Shown: positions 1-23,400 of the stretch, one piece after another
Numbering within the stretch: the first letter of the stretch is position 1
Layout of the letters: every line of letters begins with the position of its first letter
Source: Paratrimastix pyriformis
Taxonomy: Eukaryota; Preaxostyla; Paratrimastigidae
DNA length: 64,000 nucleotides
Reading direction: 5' to 3'
Assembly (NCBI GenBank): GCA_027972325.1
Contig: JAPMOS010000004.1
Span: 992,001 to 1,056,000, forward strand
The notes under the pieces: model-generated
Told to the model about the DNA's origin: nothing
What the model saw: only the letters and a program-made list of their open reading frames with translations
Database searches by the model: none
Position numbers and translations under genes: made by a program

Positions 1-9155
<9,155 letters not shown>

Positions 9156-9184
9156 CCGGAGCGGTGCTTCGAACTAGGTCCACT

Positions 9185-9902
9185 GTAATCAGAACGGACG
9201 AGCTTGGGGTGGGGGCGACAGTGAGCTGGGGATGGCATTCGGATGTGATGAGCTCATCCTACGACGAGACGAGGCCGTTGTTGAGGAAATTCTTTCTTTC
9301 AGAAACACAAATACCGACCAGTTCCCCCGAAAACGATGGTTCTGTCAGCTGGCGCGGAGGCGGGCAACTTGCGATGGCGCTCGCAACTGAAATAAAATCG
9401 ATTGGAAAAATGACTTTGACGAACAACCGAAAAGATGTGCGAAACCTGAAAAGGCAATAAACAGTCCCAGAAGGGGCGGAACGCCGTGTCGGGACATTAA
9501 ATACTTGGGCTGAGGGGGACCAGCAGAAATGCCCCCGGTGTTGTGCTCGCCAAACGATCATTTGAATTCAAAAAATGTACAAACCCGCAAAAGGGGGGCA
9601 AATACCAAGACCAATTGACTCCATCCCGTGCTCGGCCCCAGCCCCCTCCTCCTCCTTCCCCGTGTTCATCACGTCCGGCCGTCTGCATTTTGGTGGAAAA
9701 AGGTGGTGGAAACAGGAACAAAAAACCAACAACAGATGCCCCAAAGGAAAAAAGTTCGAACAGAAGAGGTCGCAATCTCACAAAGGAGCGGACCTCCCCA
9801 AGAGAGCCGAACACACGGAGGAAAAACGCTCAAACAATACACAACAGAAACAGAGTTTTAGTGGGCTCGATGGCCCTTTCCAGTCAGAAACCACTCAAGG
9901 AT
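9185..9902. promoter_or_regulatory. Spacer between genes B and A with conserved upstream block
   Basis: No gene is seen in this 0.7 kb. The part nearest gene A (about 9190-9560) is strongly conserved with the regions upstream of genes B (about 25,700-26,060) and C (about 29,350-29,700), including CCAGTTCCCCCGAAAACGAT and CCCAGAAGGGGCGGAACGCC. This probably holds the promoter and 5' UTR. The part next to the gene B stop (about 9560-9902) matches the sequence after gene C (about 26,060-26,277) and is probably 3' UTR and terminator. Confidence 0.6.
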
Positions 9903-12308
9903 TTAAAAGGACGTCGAGGGGAGAGCAGCATCGTTGGTGAGGACCAACGGCGCGACCGACTCGGCCGGGGATACGGCCGGGGCCACAACATCAGCGGCAT
10001 CGAGGGTCGTTATCGGAAGAGGGGCTTCGACACCGACCGGTGCCACCTGCTGCTGCTGCTGCTGCTGCTGCTGAACAATGATAATGACTTGTGCCGGGGC
10101 CGGGGCCGGGGCCGTGGCCGGGGCCGGGGCCGTGGCCGGGGCCGTGGCCGGGGCCGTGGCCGGGGCCGGGAAAGCGGGGGTCAGGAGGTCGGGCGGGGGG
10201 GCGATCGGGTTGATCTGCACCATCTCGAGCCCGTCCTCCTTGGTCGGGCTGCCGGCCTCAACGGCCAGTGCGGCCGGGGTCAGATCGCCTGCGCGCGGTG
10301 GGTGGCCGGGTGGGAGGGACAGCCAGAGGCGAATCAGTCACGGCCAGGCCCACGACTCGACTCGCATCAAAACCAGCATCAGCCATCCATCCAAGCCCCG
10401 ACATCCATCCATCCAACCAAGCAGACCCTGCTGCGAGGGAGCGGCCCGGTCGTTGTTGTGGCTGCGACGACGGCGGAGGACGCCGAGCGCGAGGATCAGG
10501 ATGGCCACCAGGCCGCCAGCCAGCATCAAGGCCCCGACGACAAACAGGGCAATCGACCCGCCGCTCATGCCGCCTGCGGGGTGCCCACCGCCACCCATCA
10601 ATCATCCCAGAGCAAGAGAATGAGTCCGGCGACTCGACGGACGGATCAGGTTGCCGAACAAAATCGAGTGGAAGTGGAACCCAAGGCAGGGGTTGCTGAT
10701 CGGGGATCGCCACTCAGCCACTGCTCTCCGAGGCGTTTCTCGGCGGCACATTTCCGGTTTCCCCGAGTTCGTTACATGCGTCTTCCGCTGTCGTGGACCC
10801 ACAGCGATCAGAAGGAGCCCCCAGGGGCAGTGGCGAGGGGTTCTTGCCAAGAAGAAGAAGGAGGCGGATTGAGGCAAAGGGGGGGGAGGACGCCGACCGG
10901 TGAGGTAGTCCTCATCTGAGGTGGCGGTGGCGGCCACGTAGGTGAAGGCGTCCTGCAGGGTGGCGCTGGTCATGTCGTAGTTGAGCAGCTGCACGTCCGT
11001 CACCCAGTCGGCCCCGGTGGGCGTGCCCTCGGGGGGCGGCGGCACGAAGGCCCGCACCGTCTCGCTGGTGAGCACCTCCACCTCGAGGCACGCCTGGCCG
11101 CCCACCAGCACGGTCGCGTTGGCCCGCAGGTGGGTGCCCGTCAGGGTCACCCGGGTGGCCGCCTTGAACGAGCCCCGCCGCGGGCTCACCCCGCTGAGGG
11201 TCGGCGCCTCGGCTGCATGCGCAAGACGGGGCGGATGGAGGGGCGGGCGAGGAAGTAGATTAGAGGGGGTTGGTGGTTCGCAGGCGAAAACGAGGGGGCC
11301 TCTGCAAAAGCGTCGACAGGACACACATCAAACGGCAGGGTCAAAGAGCAGGCGCGCAGTGGCGGCGGACCCTGGTAGTAGAAGGACGAGCCGAGCGTGG
11401 CCGTGGTTCCGTCAATGTTGGTCACCACGATGACCATCGGCCCAAGCGGGATCTCCCCGCTGCCCTCATTCGCTCCCAGCGCCATCGAGGCGGCCGAGGC
11501 GGCGGCGGCGTTGACGGTGCACTGGAGGGAGTTCCCATCGGCCGCGATGACGATGCCCGTGCAGGGCAGCGAGCCCACCTTGACCGTGCAGCCGGCCCGG
11601 AAGTCGGACCCGGTGATGGTGATGGTGGTCGGCCCCGAGGCTGCCGTCAGGCTCGTGGGCGAGACCCCCGTCACGGCCGGCGCGGTGCCCGTGAAGGTGA
11701 AGGCCCCCACCGAGGTGGTCGAGACGCCGTCGCTGTTGCGCAGGGTCACGTCGGCCGGGCCGACCGTCCCCCCGGCGGGCACCGTGCACCGGATCCGGGA
11801 ACCTAGCAACACAACGAGAATGATGACAGGATGACGAGAAAGCGCGCAGGAAGAGAAAGCCTGCAGGAAGGGGGCGAGTTGGCAGCACGTATGCACATGT
11901 TTCGTGGCATGGAGTGGCGCTGGGCAGGAGACACCCAACGCCAACACGACTCATTTTGTGAACACGGCGCATTAATGCTGATTCTGTTGCGGACCCGAGA
12001 GGGTGAGGCCGGTGCAGGAGCGGCCGCCCACGGTGACGGTGACACCGGCTCGGACGTTGCTGCACATGATGGTCACCAGGGTCGAGGTGGTGGCCTTCCC
12101 GGTGGCCGGGCTCATCGAGATGAAGACCGGCGGGTAGACGGGCGACCCGACGGCTGCACCAGGAAAGCGGAGAAGACGAGGAGAACAAGATCATGATGGG
12201 GACCGGCTGGTGGTGGGTCAGGCGGCCAAGGGAGCGAACGGCTCGAAGGAGGGCCAATCACGCACACACATCAACACAGGCCACAGGCCACAAAGGCCAC
12301 CGAGACCA

Positions 12309-12340
<32 letters not shown>

Positions 12341-15300
12341 AGACGAGTGTACTCGAAGCCCTGGATCAGGACGGCGCTGGTCAGGTCGGTGTTGGTGACG
12401 GTCACGTTGACCTTCGCCTCGGCACCGGGCGGGCTGCACGCGGGAGGGAAGGAGACACCAAAGAAGAGACAAGATGACCAAGGGGGGACAGGCGATGACC
12501 GGCGAATGGGGCAACGAAGGAGGCTGAACGCGGCATGGCGGCACAAGACAGCTCCGGTGGGGACGGTGGCGGCATGGGCAGCGGGGTGGCCGGAGAAGGG
12601 AGCAGATCCGAGGCCGACCTGGTGCAGGTGATGGCGGTGGCGTTGTGCACCACCACGGCCGTGCAGGGCAGGCTTCCCAGCAGCACCGTGGCCCCGGCCC
12701 GGAACCCGGTGCCCGTGAGAGTGAGCCCCGTCGAGCCGCTCGTCGGCCCCGAGACCGGCCACACCAGTCCCACCACTGGGCTGACATCTGCGAGGGTTGA
12801 TGGGGACGGGAGTGAAACGACGGGCGTGAGGAGCAATGGTGGGTGGTGCCGAGGCAGTCGGGCGACGGACCCTGATAAGCGTACGAGGCGGGGAGCGAGG
12901 CCGCGGTCAGGTCGCTGTTGGTCAGCACCACATCCACCAGGCCCGCCGCATCGCCGGCCGGGACGGTGCAGCTGGCCCGGGTGCCACCGGCCTCCAGGCT
13001 GAGCCCCGTGCAGGCCCGGCCGCCCACCGTCACCTGGGCGCCCGCCCGCAGGCCCGTCCCGGCCAGTGTCACCGTGTTGCCGCCCGCCAGTGGGCCCGCG
13101 GCCGCCCCGACCAGGCCCGTCAGGGTGGGCGCCGCCTCCTGGAAGGTGTACGCCCCCAGCAGGGTCCCGGTGACCTGGTCGGGGTTGGTCACGACCACGT
13201 CGGCCACCCCCGCGGCCCGGCTGCCCGCCCCCAGGGTGCACCCGATGCTGGTGGCCGTGCAGGCGGTCACCACGCAGGCGACACCCCCGATGGTCACCGT
13301 GGGGCAGGTGGCCCCCCCGTCGGCCGCCCAGAAGTTGGCCCCGGCGATGGTCACCGGGGACGGGGCCACCCGCACGGCCGGCCCCACGGCGGGCGTGACC
13401 GAGGCAAAGGTGGGCGTCAGGCCTGGTGGTCAGGACGACGGGGGGACGCAAAGCAGAGTGAGATTTGAGTTCGCAGGAGGGCTTGGCAGACAGACCTTGG
13501 ACCGTGACGGAACGGCTGGCCTGACGCCCGCCCGCGTTGGTGACGGTGACGGGCTGGGACCCGTGGAAGGTCGACGGGGGGCACTGGGCCAGGATGGCCG
13601 TGGCACTGGCCGAGACCAGCGTGCAGCTGACCGCGGCCGCGCCCGTGCCCAGGCTCACGGCGGGCTGCTCGAAGGCCGACCCGCTCAGCGAGAGCAGGCA
13701 GCCCGTGGCCGCCGGGCAGAAGGCCGGCGTGCAGCCCGTCAGCACGGGTTGCGTCACTGCGCAGGAGCAGAAGGCGGGGAATGATGATGAGGTGGTGTGA
13801 TGCGCTCGCAAACCGGACGGGACACGACGGCGGACGGGCGGGCGGGCGGGCGGGCAGGCAGGCAGGCAGGCAGGGGGCGAGACGCTGCCCGCTTCTCGGC
13901 AGACAGACCCTGGTAGGTGTAGGTGACCGCGCAGGCGTACCCGCCCAGGTCGACGACCGTCAGGTTGGCGAACTCGGTCGTGCTGGCGGGCACGGGGCAA
14001 CGGATCTCGGTGGCCGTGGAGGCGGAGCAGGTCAGCGTGGCCCCGGCCAGGGTGACGGTGGGGTTGAGGAAGTCCGACCCGGCAATGGTCACCTCGCAGC
14101 CCCCGGCCAGGGGGCAGGTGGGGCTGACCCCGCTGATGGTCGGGTGCGGGACTGCAGTGAATGGCGAGTGGATGGTGGGAAGAGGAGCAAATGTGACCAG
14201 GTGAGAAGCCGCCTCCCACAAAGGCAGGCTCCATCCTTACAGACAGCTGTACTGGTAGCCGATGGAGGCCGCGAAGCCGCCTGCGTCGATGACGGTCAAG
14301 TTGGTGGCCTCGCGGGTGCTGGCCGGGGCGGTGCAGGTCAGGCTGGTGGCCGTGGGGCTGCCCACCAGGGGGCACGCGACCCCGTCGATGGTCACCGTAG
14401 GCCCGTAGAAGTCGCTCCCTTGCACCGTGATCTGGCAGCCCAGCGGCCCGCAGGCCGGGGTGGCACCCGTCACCGTCGGCCGATGAACTGCGAGCGGCCA
14501 AGAACATAGACACGAATGACCAAGGGCAATGTAATCGTTCAGTGGTCGGTTTATATAGCGACATCAAAAATCAAAATCAAAACCAGGTTCAGCCTCTGCA
14601 AAGGACCCACAGGAGGGCAAAAACAACAACAGCCACAACAACCACAACCAAAACCACAACAACAAACACAACAACAAACGCAACCGGCACCGTGCTTGCT
14701 GGGAACCTTTGGTTGAATGGCAGACAGTCTCCACAGCCCTGCTCGATTTCCCTGTTCCACCCACCAGGTGGAGCTCTGCAGACCGATGTAAGTGTAGGTG
14801 CCGAATGCCGCGTAGCCGCCGGCCGAGATGACGGTCAGGTTGCAGTGCTCGGCGGGGGCCTGCGGGGCCGTGCAGACGATCTGGGTGGCCGTCGAGCTGA
14901 CCACGGCACAGGCGGCGCCCCCGATGGTGACCACGGGCTCCAGGAAGCCACTTCCGGTGATGGTGATGTCACCCCCGGTGGCCTCGACCTGCGGGCTGAC
15001 CCCGCTGATGGCAGGGTGCGGGACTGGGGAATATGCTTGAATGAGCGGAAAAGCGCCTGGGGGGCGAACAGACAGCTGTACTGGTAGCCGATGGAGGCCG
15101 CGAAGCCGCCCGCGTCGATGACGGTCAAGTTGGTGGCCTCGCGGGTGCTGGCCGGGGCGGTGCAGGTCAGGCTGGTGGCCGTGGGGCTGCCCACCAGCGG
15201 GCACACGACCCCGTCGATGGTCACCGTAGGCCCGTGGAAGTCGCTCCCTTGCACCGTGATCTGGCAGCCCCCCAACGGCCCGCAGGCCGGGCTGGCACCC

Positions 15301-18300
15301 GTCACCGTAGGCCGGTGAACTGCGATGGGCGGCATCAGCATCGGCATCAGCATCAGCATCAGCATCAGCATCAGCAGTCCCGCGGAGGGGCGAAAAAATG
15401 AATGGGTGGCTGTGGGCGAGTGTGTTTGCTGTCAACAGTTGGTTGACACCCCAGCACGCGCACGGGCTACTTGTCGCATACAGTATGAGTCAATTTCTGT
15501 CAGCTTTTTTTTCTGCACTTTTTGGGGAGTCCTCTCTTGCTCTTCTTAGGTGATCGGTCCGCGGGATTGGGGGGTCTCCTTGTTCCGGAAACGGACCGCG
15601 GTAGGTGTAGGTGCCGAATGCCGCGTAGCCGCCGGCCGAGATGACGGTCAGGTTGCAGTGCTCGGCGGGGGCCTGCGGGGCCGTGCAGACGATCTGGGTG
15701 GCCGTCGAGCTGACCACGGCACAGCTGGCGCCCCCGATGGTGACCACGGGCTCCAGGAAGCCACTCCCGGTGATGGTGATGTCACCCCCGGTGGCCTCGA
15801 CCTGCGGGCTGACCCCGCTGATGGCCGGGTGGGGGACTGTCGGAGAGGCGAGAATGAGGAGGCAGATGATGAATTGAGTTCGTTTTCAAGTGCGCCCCAG
15901 CAGCGTGGGGTGTCTGCTTAACAGACTGTTATACGCGTAGGCGGTCGTGGCGGCGAGCCCGTTGCTGTTGGTGACGGTGATCGTGTGCCCCTCGGCCACC
16001 CCGGTGGCGGGGGCCTGGCAGGTGATGCTGGTGGAGGTGACGGTTGGGCAGGTCATCGCCACCCCGTCCATCTGCACCGTGGGCTGGGAGAAGGCCGTCC
16101 CGGCGATGGTGATGGCGCACCCGTGGGCCGGGCAGGCCGGGGTCACCCCGCTGATGACGGGGTTGGCGGCTGCGGGTGGTGGGCGGAGGGACAAAAGGGA
16201 TGACAACGTGTTTGGACCATCCCAGGAAGAAAAGGATCGGGCGAAGGCCGGGAGATCCACGGACGGGTATACTCGAAACTGAGGACGGCGCGCCGGCCCC
16301 CGGAGTTGGCCACCCACAGCGGATACGACCCAACGGGTTTTCCGGCGGGCAGGGTCACGTGCAGGTCGGTGGCGGTCGAGTCGCCCAGCACAGTGCACTC
16401 CTCCCCGTCCAGGGTCACCCGGTACGGGGCCATGGCGCCGGCCCCGGTGACGCTGACGTGCACCGAGCAGGCACCCCCAACCATGCAGCTGGTTGGGGTC
16501 ACCTGGGCAACCGGAGCAGGATCTGCCGGGGTGCGTGGAGGGAGACGGGGCGGGGGGTGAGATTCGGTCGGCGTTGCATAGCGAGAAAAGCCCAGCCGCC
16601 GTGGTGGGGCTACGGACGGAAGTGGAGCACTGTGTCCCAGTTGGGCACCGTGAAGAAGACGGCGGGCGAGAGCTTGATCTGAGCCCGGTACTCCCGGGAC
16701 GCCGGGTAAACACCCGCGGCAAAGGTGCATTGCGAGCAGCTGGGTGAAGGAAGAGGGCAGGCCAACAAAAACGAGGGGAGATGAGACGTGAGCGTGCAGG
16801 CGATGTTCCCTCCCAGGGGAAGGCACCCGTGTTTTTCAGATCGGGTGGTGAATGTCCGGTTGGTGTTGCCAGGCCGAATTCGCAGACCTGCGCACGCGGG
16901 CCCGGCCGGACTCGTTGAAGACCAGGGTCTGGGTGACGTTGCTGCTGGGGCCGACCACCTCCATGCTGGCCGCCCAGCCGATCATCTGCACGGGCTCGTC
17001 GACCCACAGCCGCAGGATGACCTCATCGTCGGCCGACTCGGCGTAGAGCGCCTCGAAGTGGTTGTGGTACTGCTGGTTGAGCCCAATGCTGACCGTCCCC
17101 AGGTTGCCGTTGGCGTAGATGGGGCCCAGCGGGGTGCCGGTCGGGTCCAACACCACGGAGGTCGAACCGCCCGGCACCCAATTCGCCTTTGTGACCACCG
17201 GCCCGGTCGGGAGGACCCCGTTGACGAAGGGCAGGTAGGTCCAAGACCCGTCCTGGTGTCTGATCCAGGCACCATTGCCAACCTGAAAAATGTTGTACCA
17301 TCCCAGCCCGGTGTGCTCGGCGCTGCCCACGGCCGCGTTGGCTGCCGTGAACTCGCCCGCACAGTCGAACGACTCACCGCTGCACAGGCGCACCGCCCCA
17401 AGGCCGCCGGCCGCGCTGGGGATGGCCGCGTAGTAGGAGGAGGCGTTGTACTGGGCCGACCCGACGGGTGGCATGAAGATATTGATCGAGGAGCCCCCGT
17501 AGAAGGTGTTGCTGGCCGACAGGGTCCCGTTGCAGGCCGTCCCGGGCACGCACATGAAGAACGACTTGCCCTGAGAGGCTCCGCCCGGTTCGCCGGCAGC
17601 CCGAACGAGCAAGTTCCCTGGACAGAGAACAACAGCCGGGTGATGCCGGTTGTAGGCGAATGGTGCCGCCCAAGCCACGGCGATGAGGTGACCTGTGGGC
17701 GTTGGAGAGAAGAATTCCCGACGGACCGTTCGGCAGGCCCCAGAGCCAGGTGGCAGAATCGGACTTGAAAGGCTGTGTCGCGGTGCCCACAAGGGAAATC
17801 GTCGGGTCAGTGACCACCCCGACACAGCCGCCGGCCGTTGGGCACCTGGTGGAGAGCGCAACACCATTCATTCGAGGAAGAGAAAGACGAGGGGGCACGG
17901 ACACGGTGACACTGCTCACGGTGTTGTCTGAGCGGCACCAGCGCACAATGTAGTGGGCCGGCACGGCCTCCGGGCTCAGGGTGACCTGAAAAACATCGCC
18001 CACCTGGATCGGCGCGTGACAGGTGTGTGGTATTGTGGGTCGGTGAGTGATGTCAGGGGGCCATTTTCCGCTCCCACGGCAGAAGCGCAAGCGCATCGGG
18101 CGGTCGGCAGACCCGGTCATTTGCCAGTTCGCCAACCAGACTGCGGGTCGCCGAGACGGTGCCGACGCAGGGACTCGTGCCAGAACACCTGGAGGGTAAG
18201 TGGCGGGGCGGGTGAGGTGGCTATCCTACCGCCCCTCCCCCCCTCAGATTTAAAAAGAGGGAGGAAGGACACCGCAAGAAGTATCGAGTCCACGAGGAAT

Positions 18301-20381
18301 CAAGCAGCAGGCCAACATACGCAAGCAGGCAGCAAAGGGTCAGTCAACGGTAAAGCGCTCGGGCGAGAGCACGTCAACATCCGAAACCGGAAATCAGGAC
18401 CCACAGGGGATCCGTCACATGGTGTGGATGGACAGCTCACGCTCTCACCACATCGCACGGCAGCAGCAAAGGGGGCCCGACACAGGCATCGGAGCATATG
18501 ACACAGACCTTTTCGATTGGGCGTGCAAGGAAAATGTCGATGGCGAGCATCGACGGACACAGACACAGGCACAAACAGACACACACACACACACACACAA
18601 AAGAAAAACGCCACAAGTGCATGCACAAGCGCCAAAATCAAGCGGTGCCCACCAGGCCAACATACGCAAGGCGGCAGCAAATATGTGTCGGAGATCGAGG
18701 TGGACAGGGTTTTGATTGCATGAAGGAGTGTGTCAGAAATCCGATGGATCCCACCTCAAAGGTGACCAGCTCCACCGCCCGCTTGATCGCGGGTCAGGGC
18801 CAGATCAGGCAGGCCACACTCACATTGCGCTCGGAGTTCCACAACACAATCTTTTTAAGTACCTCCGAGCGCCGCGCACAGACACCACGGACAGACACAA
18901 GACACAAGACACGCAGACACCACGGACAGACACAAGACACGCAGACACCACGGACAGACACAAGACACGCAGACACCACGGACAGACACAAGACACGCAG
19001 ACACCACGGACAGACAGACACACCACGGAGACACATAAACACCACGCCGACAAAAGCAAAAGCAAACTCGTAGACAGGACGGAAAAGCACATCGGGGTCC
19101 AGACCAGGTGAAGGCGCCTTTGGTGCCCAGGACCGACGTGCCACCGACCAGGAAAGCGTTGTTAGGCAAGTCAACAAGAGTCATTGAACTGGCTGCCATC
19201 AGTAGTGCCCTTGTGTCTCCAAAAGGGCCCGACTGGAAGGGACCCGATTTGGGGCCCCTGGGGACGAAGTTTGGGGGTGAGGGGAGAGGAGGGGGGCATC
19301 GAATCGAATGAAAGGACTGTCGCCTGACAGATCGAATGGGTGGTCTCATACAGAAACTGGGCGGCACCCGGGACCAGCAATCCGTCGCCAGGCAGGGTCG
19401 ACTTTGATGAGAAGCGAGCGATGGCAGGTGCGGTTTCTCGGAATCTGGGACCGAGGGCGGACCAAATGAACCAGATGTTTTGGGTGTCCTTGATGAGATA
19501 GTCCCCGGCCGCGCGGGCTTGGAGAACAGGCGCCCCGGGTGCGTCGGGGAGGCCGGTGACGGTGTTCGCAGTGGACAACGTAACACCACGGCAGCCCGTG
19601 GCCCCTGGGCACCTGCAAAGGATGATAAGAAAAATGCGTGTGAGAAGGGGGCTGCATCACTCCCACCTCCTCCTCAGCAGGGATGGTGGTGCATAACGAT
19701 GACCAGAGAAACGCGTGAGAAGGGGGCCAGAGCTGCATCACCCCCCTCAGATGATCATGACAATGCTGATTGAATCGGGAAATTATGATGGGCGGGCCAG
19801 GGGAGGAGGCGAGAAGCAGACCATGTTAAGGTTTTGGCGTTGCTCCCGTAAACGACGTAGTCCTTGTTGGGCGTGACAAGGATACTACCCATGCCAATCT
19901 GCGGCCATCGGGGGTGCCAGGGAGGGAGGAGCAGAAGGCGGGACGATTGATGATTGATGATTGGATGTAAGATGATGAGGATGGGATGGGTGGTGGGATG
20001 GGATGGGATGGGGGCTCGGAGCTGTTCGCAAACAACAACAAACAGCCATGCATGGCTTCTCATTCGCGGGTTGCCAAAACGGGCTGAGCGAAGAAGCGGA
20101 CCTTCTGATCGGTGGAATCGCCGGTGAGGCCCATGGCAGCGCTGACCGTGCCGATGACGGGGTCCGTGGCGGAAAACCTGCATCGGAAAAGGAAAAGGGA
20201 TTGATGGCAACAGGCAAGTCACACACATGAAAAAACGGAATGGCAAGGGGTCCAGGGGGGGGCAATGGGGGAGCGGGGAACGGGGCAGACCAGAAGATAC
20301 CGCCCTTGCCCCCATCGAAGCCCTGGTATGAAACGACCAGGCTGGCATTGGCGACCTCAGCCACGTCGTTGCCCATCAACT

Positions 20382-20412
<31 letters not shown>

Positions 20413-23400
20413 CCGGATAGGATGCGCAGCGGGGGGCGGAATGACAAAAACGACTAGACTCGCACACAAGTCGACCCCTTCGTGCCCATGGGTGCGGGTC
20501 ACGTGACATGACAAGAAAAAATGGATTATCCGCCTTCTCGAGCAGGAGCGAGCGACGCTGATGGCAAACCGCCTCCAACTCCATTGTGAGCATCCGTCCC
20601 AGATGAACATGTGCACGCGAGTGAGTGACCTGCCGTCAACCTGCCTTACCGATCTGTGAGATGGGAGGGCCAGGGGATGCCCCCGTGACGGACCCCACTG
20701 ATCACGGTCCCCACCAGGCCGGTCTGGGCGGAGATCGGGCCCTTGCAGCCGGAGCCGTCCGCCCCACAGCGGGCCACGAAGCCGCCCATGACCCCGCCAG
20801 TGCTGCACGACGGACACGAGATGACATACTCGCCAGTCTGCCGTGTGTGTGTGTGTGTGTGTGTGTTCAGAGTTGACGTCCCTCTGTGTCGATCGAGGAG
20901 CGGCGGATCGCAGGGAACAGAAAGGCGTCACGGACCGAGAGGACAGTAACCTTTTTCGACCCACTGAAACCCGTCAGCGAGTCGGGGGTCGGCGAGGTCC
21001 CGTTGCAGCCGGTGGGAGGACAGTACGTGATCTGCCCGAGCCGGTTGGGGGGATGAGAGGATGGGATGGGCATTGCGACCAGACCACCGACGGACTGATC
21101 ACGACATAGCTGCCGTCCGGGAGCCCGGTGACTGAGCTGCCCACCTGCTGATTTGCCCCGGAGCCGATCAGAGCGGTGGCCGACGAGACGGTCGAGGGAC
21201 AGCCGGCAGTCCCAGAGCAGAGCATGGAAAAGCCAACGGCAGTCACGCTGCCGTCGACCCAATTCAGGGAGCTCACCACTGCGAGAAGAAGCAGAAAAAA
21301 GATATTGTCAATGAGGGATGGGATTTGATGGGGTGCTGTCGATGAGAAAACTCCCCAATTGAGAGTGTCGTCCTCGGACAGTCGAGCACTGGGCATTTCC
21401 GTGCTCTCGCGTCTGTGTGGGCCAGCGGGTTGTGTCCGGCCGGCGCAGTCGTGCCACCAAACCAAGGGGACTCCCTGGCAGGATAGTGGGCTGGCGACAC
21501 AGTGCCCCCCCGGTTTGGACCCCAAATCGCACCGCGTGCATGCATGCACGTCGCCTTACATTCCACAGACCGTAGTTATCATTGGCGAGAAGGGTCACGA
21601 TGGAGCAGACGAAATTTGTCGAGGTGGTCGGTCCGCCTTGCAGCTGGGCGACCTCGTCCCGCTTTCTGTGGGACCCCAGAGAGAATTCCCGCGGATTTAA
21701 GCCAAACGAGGAAACAGAATTCTCCACCTTGAAAAGGGACAGCCCACGGGGGAAGCGCCATAGTCATCCACCAGACCAACAGACGCAAGCAGGCAGCAAC
21801 AAAGGGTCAGTCAACGGCAAGGCGCTCAGGGAAGAGCATGTCAACATCCGAAAACCGGAAATCGGGACCCACATCACATGGGTGTGGATGGACAGCTCAC
21901 GCTCGACGCACACGGATGCACACAGGGCACAGGGACAAATGGGGGACAAATGGGAGACAATGGGAGCACAGGGCATCTCGGCAAACAGACGGCAGGCACA
22001 GACAAAGACAGACAGGCAGACAGGCAGACAGGCAGACAGGCAGACAGGCAGATCGACAGACAGGGAAAAGAGCCAGGAAGGGGCGCACCCGACAGGGACA
22101 GCAGAAAGGCACCCACGGACGGACCCGACACAGCCCGTGGTGCCCGAGCACCAGTGGACCCAGCCGTTGGACTTGGGCGACGAGGCGCCGGGCCGGTAGA
22201 GGACGTAATTGCCGGTGTTGGGCAGGTAGACGAGATAGTTCCCCACCCAGTCGCTTGCTACGGTGCCGATCTGGGGAAGGGGAAACCCGATGGTGCGGGT
22301 GGTGAGGGTGTGTGTGTGCGTGTGTCGTCAAGAAGGAAGAAGGAACGGGAAAACAAAAACCAGAGGTGTGCGTGCGTGGTCCCTGGCGGCGCTGTCCCGT
22401 CCCGTCCCGTTCGTCGCATATCTTGGCCTGAGGAATCTGCTTCCCTCTTGGACTGTGCCTCCACTTGGTTCTCTCTCTACTCTCTCTCTCTCCATTTTGG
22501 GATGGACAGGTTGCCAGGGACGGACCAGGGCGTTGGTCTCACTGACGTCGCCCACGGGGATGATGCCGGCACTCGGGTTGAAGAAGGCCGCCGCCCCGGC
22601 CGAGGCGGCCGATGTGACGGTGTTCGTCCAGGTTTTCGACACCATTAGGAAGTTGCCGTTGTCGAAGAACAGAATATTGTTGCCGGCCCCCATGGGATTA
22701 TTTGGTGTCGTGGTGCCAATGACGTCGGATCCGAGCGTCGTCCCCACCTGATGCGGGGGACGAGACGCCAGTGGCAGTGGCAGTGGCAGTGGCAGTGTGG
22801 ATGTTTTGAAATCTGGGGCAAGCGAGCGGGCTGACAGTTGGGCATGAGTGACGTCGGGCCGAGCCATGGCATCGTGTGTGTGCATATAGTATGTGTGCGT
22901 GGATGTTGGGGGGGATGGTGGTGAGTCAAGGGGGGCGGCGGACCAGGCTGTTGGTTGGACCGACGGTCCCCGCAGCAGGGTGGGTCGAGTTGCCCACGGC
23001 CACGAAGCCGCGGCTTGAATACCAGGTAGACGAATAGACCACGTAGAAGCCGTTGGAGAGAACCCTCACATTCAGGCCGACCTGAAAAAGGGGCAGGGTG
23101 GCAAGGGGAGCAGGGAAATGATGGAATGGGACAAGGGACTACGAGGCCAGATCGTCGAGACGGGTGGCGCGCGGCGGGGTGAACGGGTGAGTCGGGTGTC
23201 TTCCGTCTTTTTCGTGACCGAACCTCGCTCCGCCCCCCCCCCACACACACACACACAGCACACAGACAGACAGACCCACCACCACACACAGACACCAGGA
23301 GATTCTGTCTGGGGTGATTGGAGGACCACTCGAGGGGGAGACCCGTTCCACTGGGGTGCTTCGGTGATGTGATGATGGGGCGACCTTATCGGCGGGGTGG

